In this document: in pieces, positions 34,740 to 34,809 of the stretch
Position numbering within the stretch: the stretch's first letter is position 1
How the letters are laid out: each line of letters begins with the position of its first letter
NCBI GenBank assembly: GCA_964619955.1
Contig: CAZUJF010000050.1
Span: 1-34,809, forward strand
Reading direction: 5' to 3'
DNA: 34,809 bases
DNA from: JACQFK01 sp964619955
Lineage (GTDB): Bacteria; Planctomycetota; MHYJ01; JACPRB01
The notes under the pieces: model-generated
What the model was told of the DNA's origin: nothing
Databases searched by the model: none
Seen by the model: only the letters and a program-made list of their open reading frames with translations
Position numbers and translations under genes: made by a program

Positions 34740-34809
34740 GGCGTGAATCAGACCAGACTCACTTTCCGCAGATTGGAATCACGATATCGAACCAAGGATC
34801 CGATCGGTT

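Noticed and set aside
34740..34809. A promoter or gene in the last 70 bases
   Set aside because: No -35/-10 pair of useful quality is visible and no reading frame is supported.

Overview
The window reads as chromosomal core DNA from a GC-rich bacterium. Three proteins suggest a planctomycete (Planctomycetota) or a close relative. SecE has about 180 extra N-terminal residues with added membrane segments. NusG carries the run FLVRETPGIGDFLG. EF-Tu lacks the usual RGITI switch-I sequence and has KIITIAISHVEYE instead. These are resemblances recalled from memory, not a phylogeny. The cell wall genes (mreB, mreC, mreD, mrdA, rodA) and lipoprotein genes (lgt, lnt) imply a peptidoglycan-bearing cell with lipoproteins.

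Region 1 (1-8852, minus strand) is the classical translation/transcription operon. It runs tRNA-Thr(TGT), tRNA-Tyr, tRNA-Gly, tRNA-Thr(GGT), tuf, rpmG, tRNA-Trp, secE, nusG, rplK, rplA, rplJ, rplL, rpoB; rpoB is cut by the left edge. Two sigma-70-type promoters are visible, one ahead of the tRNAs and one ahead of tRNA-Thr(GGT)-tuf.

Region 2 (8853-13752, plus strand) holds an unrecognised membrane-anchored Pro/Ala-rich protein with an operator-like palindrome at its promoter, a PAS/HD-GYP phosphodiesterase, and a ribH-nusB-ftsY operon.

Region 3 (13751-22517, minus strand) holds a cold-shock protein, a secreted glycosidase-like protein, a small unknown protein, mreB with an AT-rich upstream element, a two-gene membrane/coiled-coil unit, and an operon of a sigma-54-type response regulator, moeA and lnt.

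Region 4 (22553-27011, plus strand) is the mreC-mreD-mrdA-rodA elongation operon with overlapping genes and a large hairpin in its leader.

Region 5 (27019-34809) holds a repeat/zinc-ribbon protein with a probable leaderless start, lgt, an ECF sigma factor with a large zinc-finger/FecR anti-sigma protein, a low-GC lipoprotein that may be a degenerate CAP protein, a regulatory-like-repeat protein, a true CAP lipoprotein, and on the minus strand an HD phosphohydrolase.

I found no CRISPR array, insertion sequence, prophage or recognisable defence system. The most useful leads are a repeated pattern of -10 boxes 8-9 bases from start codons, several active-site or domain departures (PBP2 KTS box, Lgt insertion, EF-Tu switch I), and the sigma/anti-sigma/CAP lipoprotein neighbourhood.
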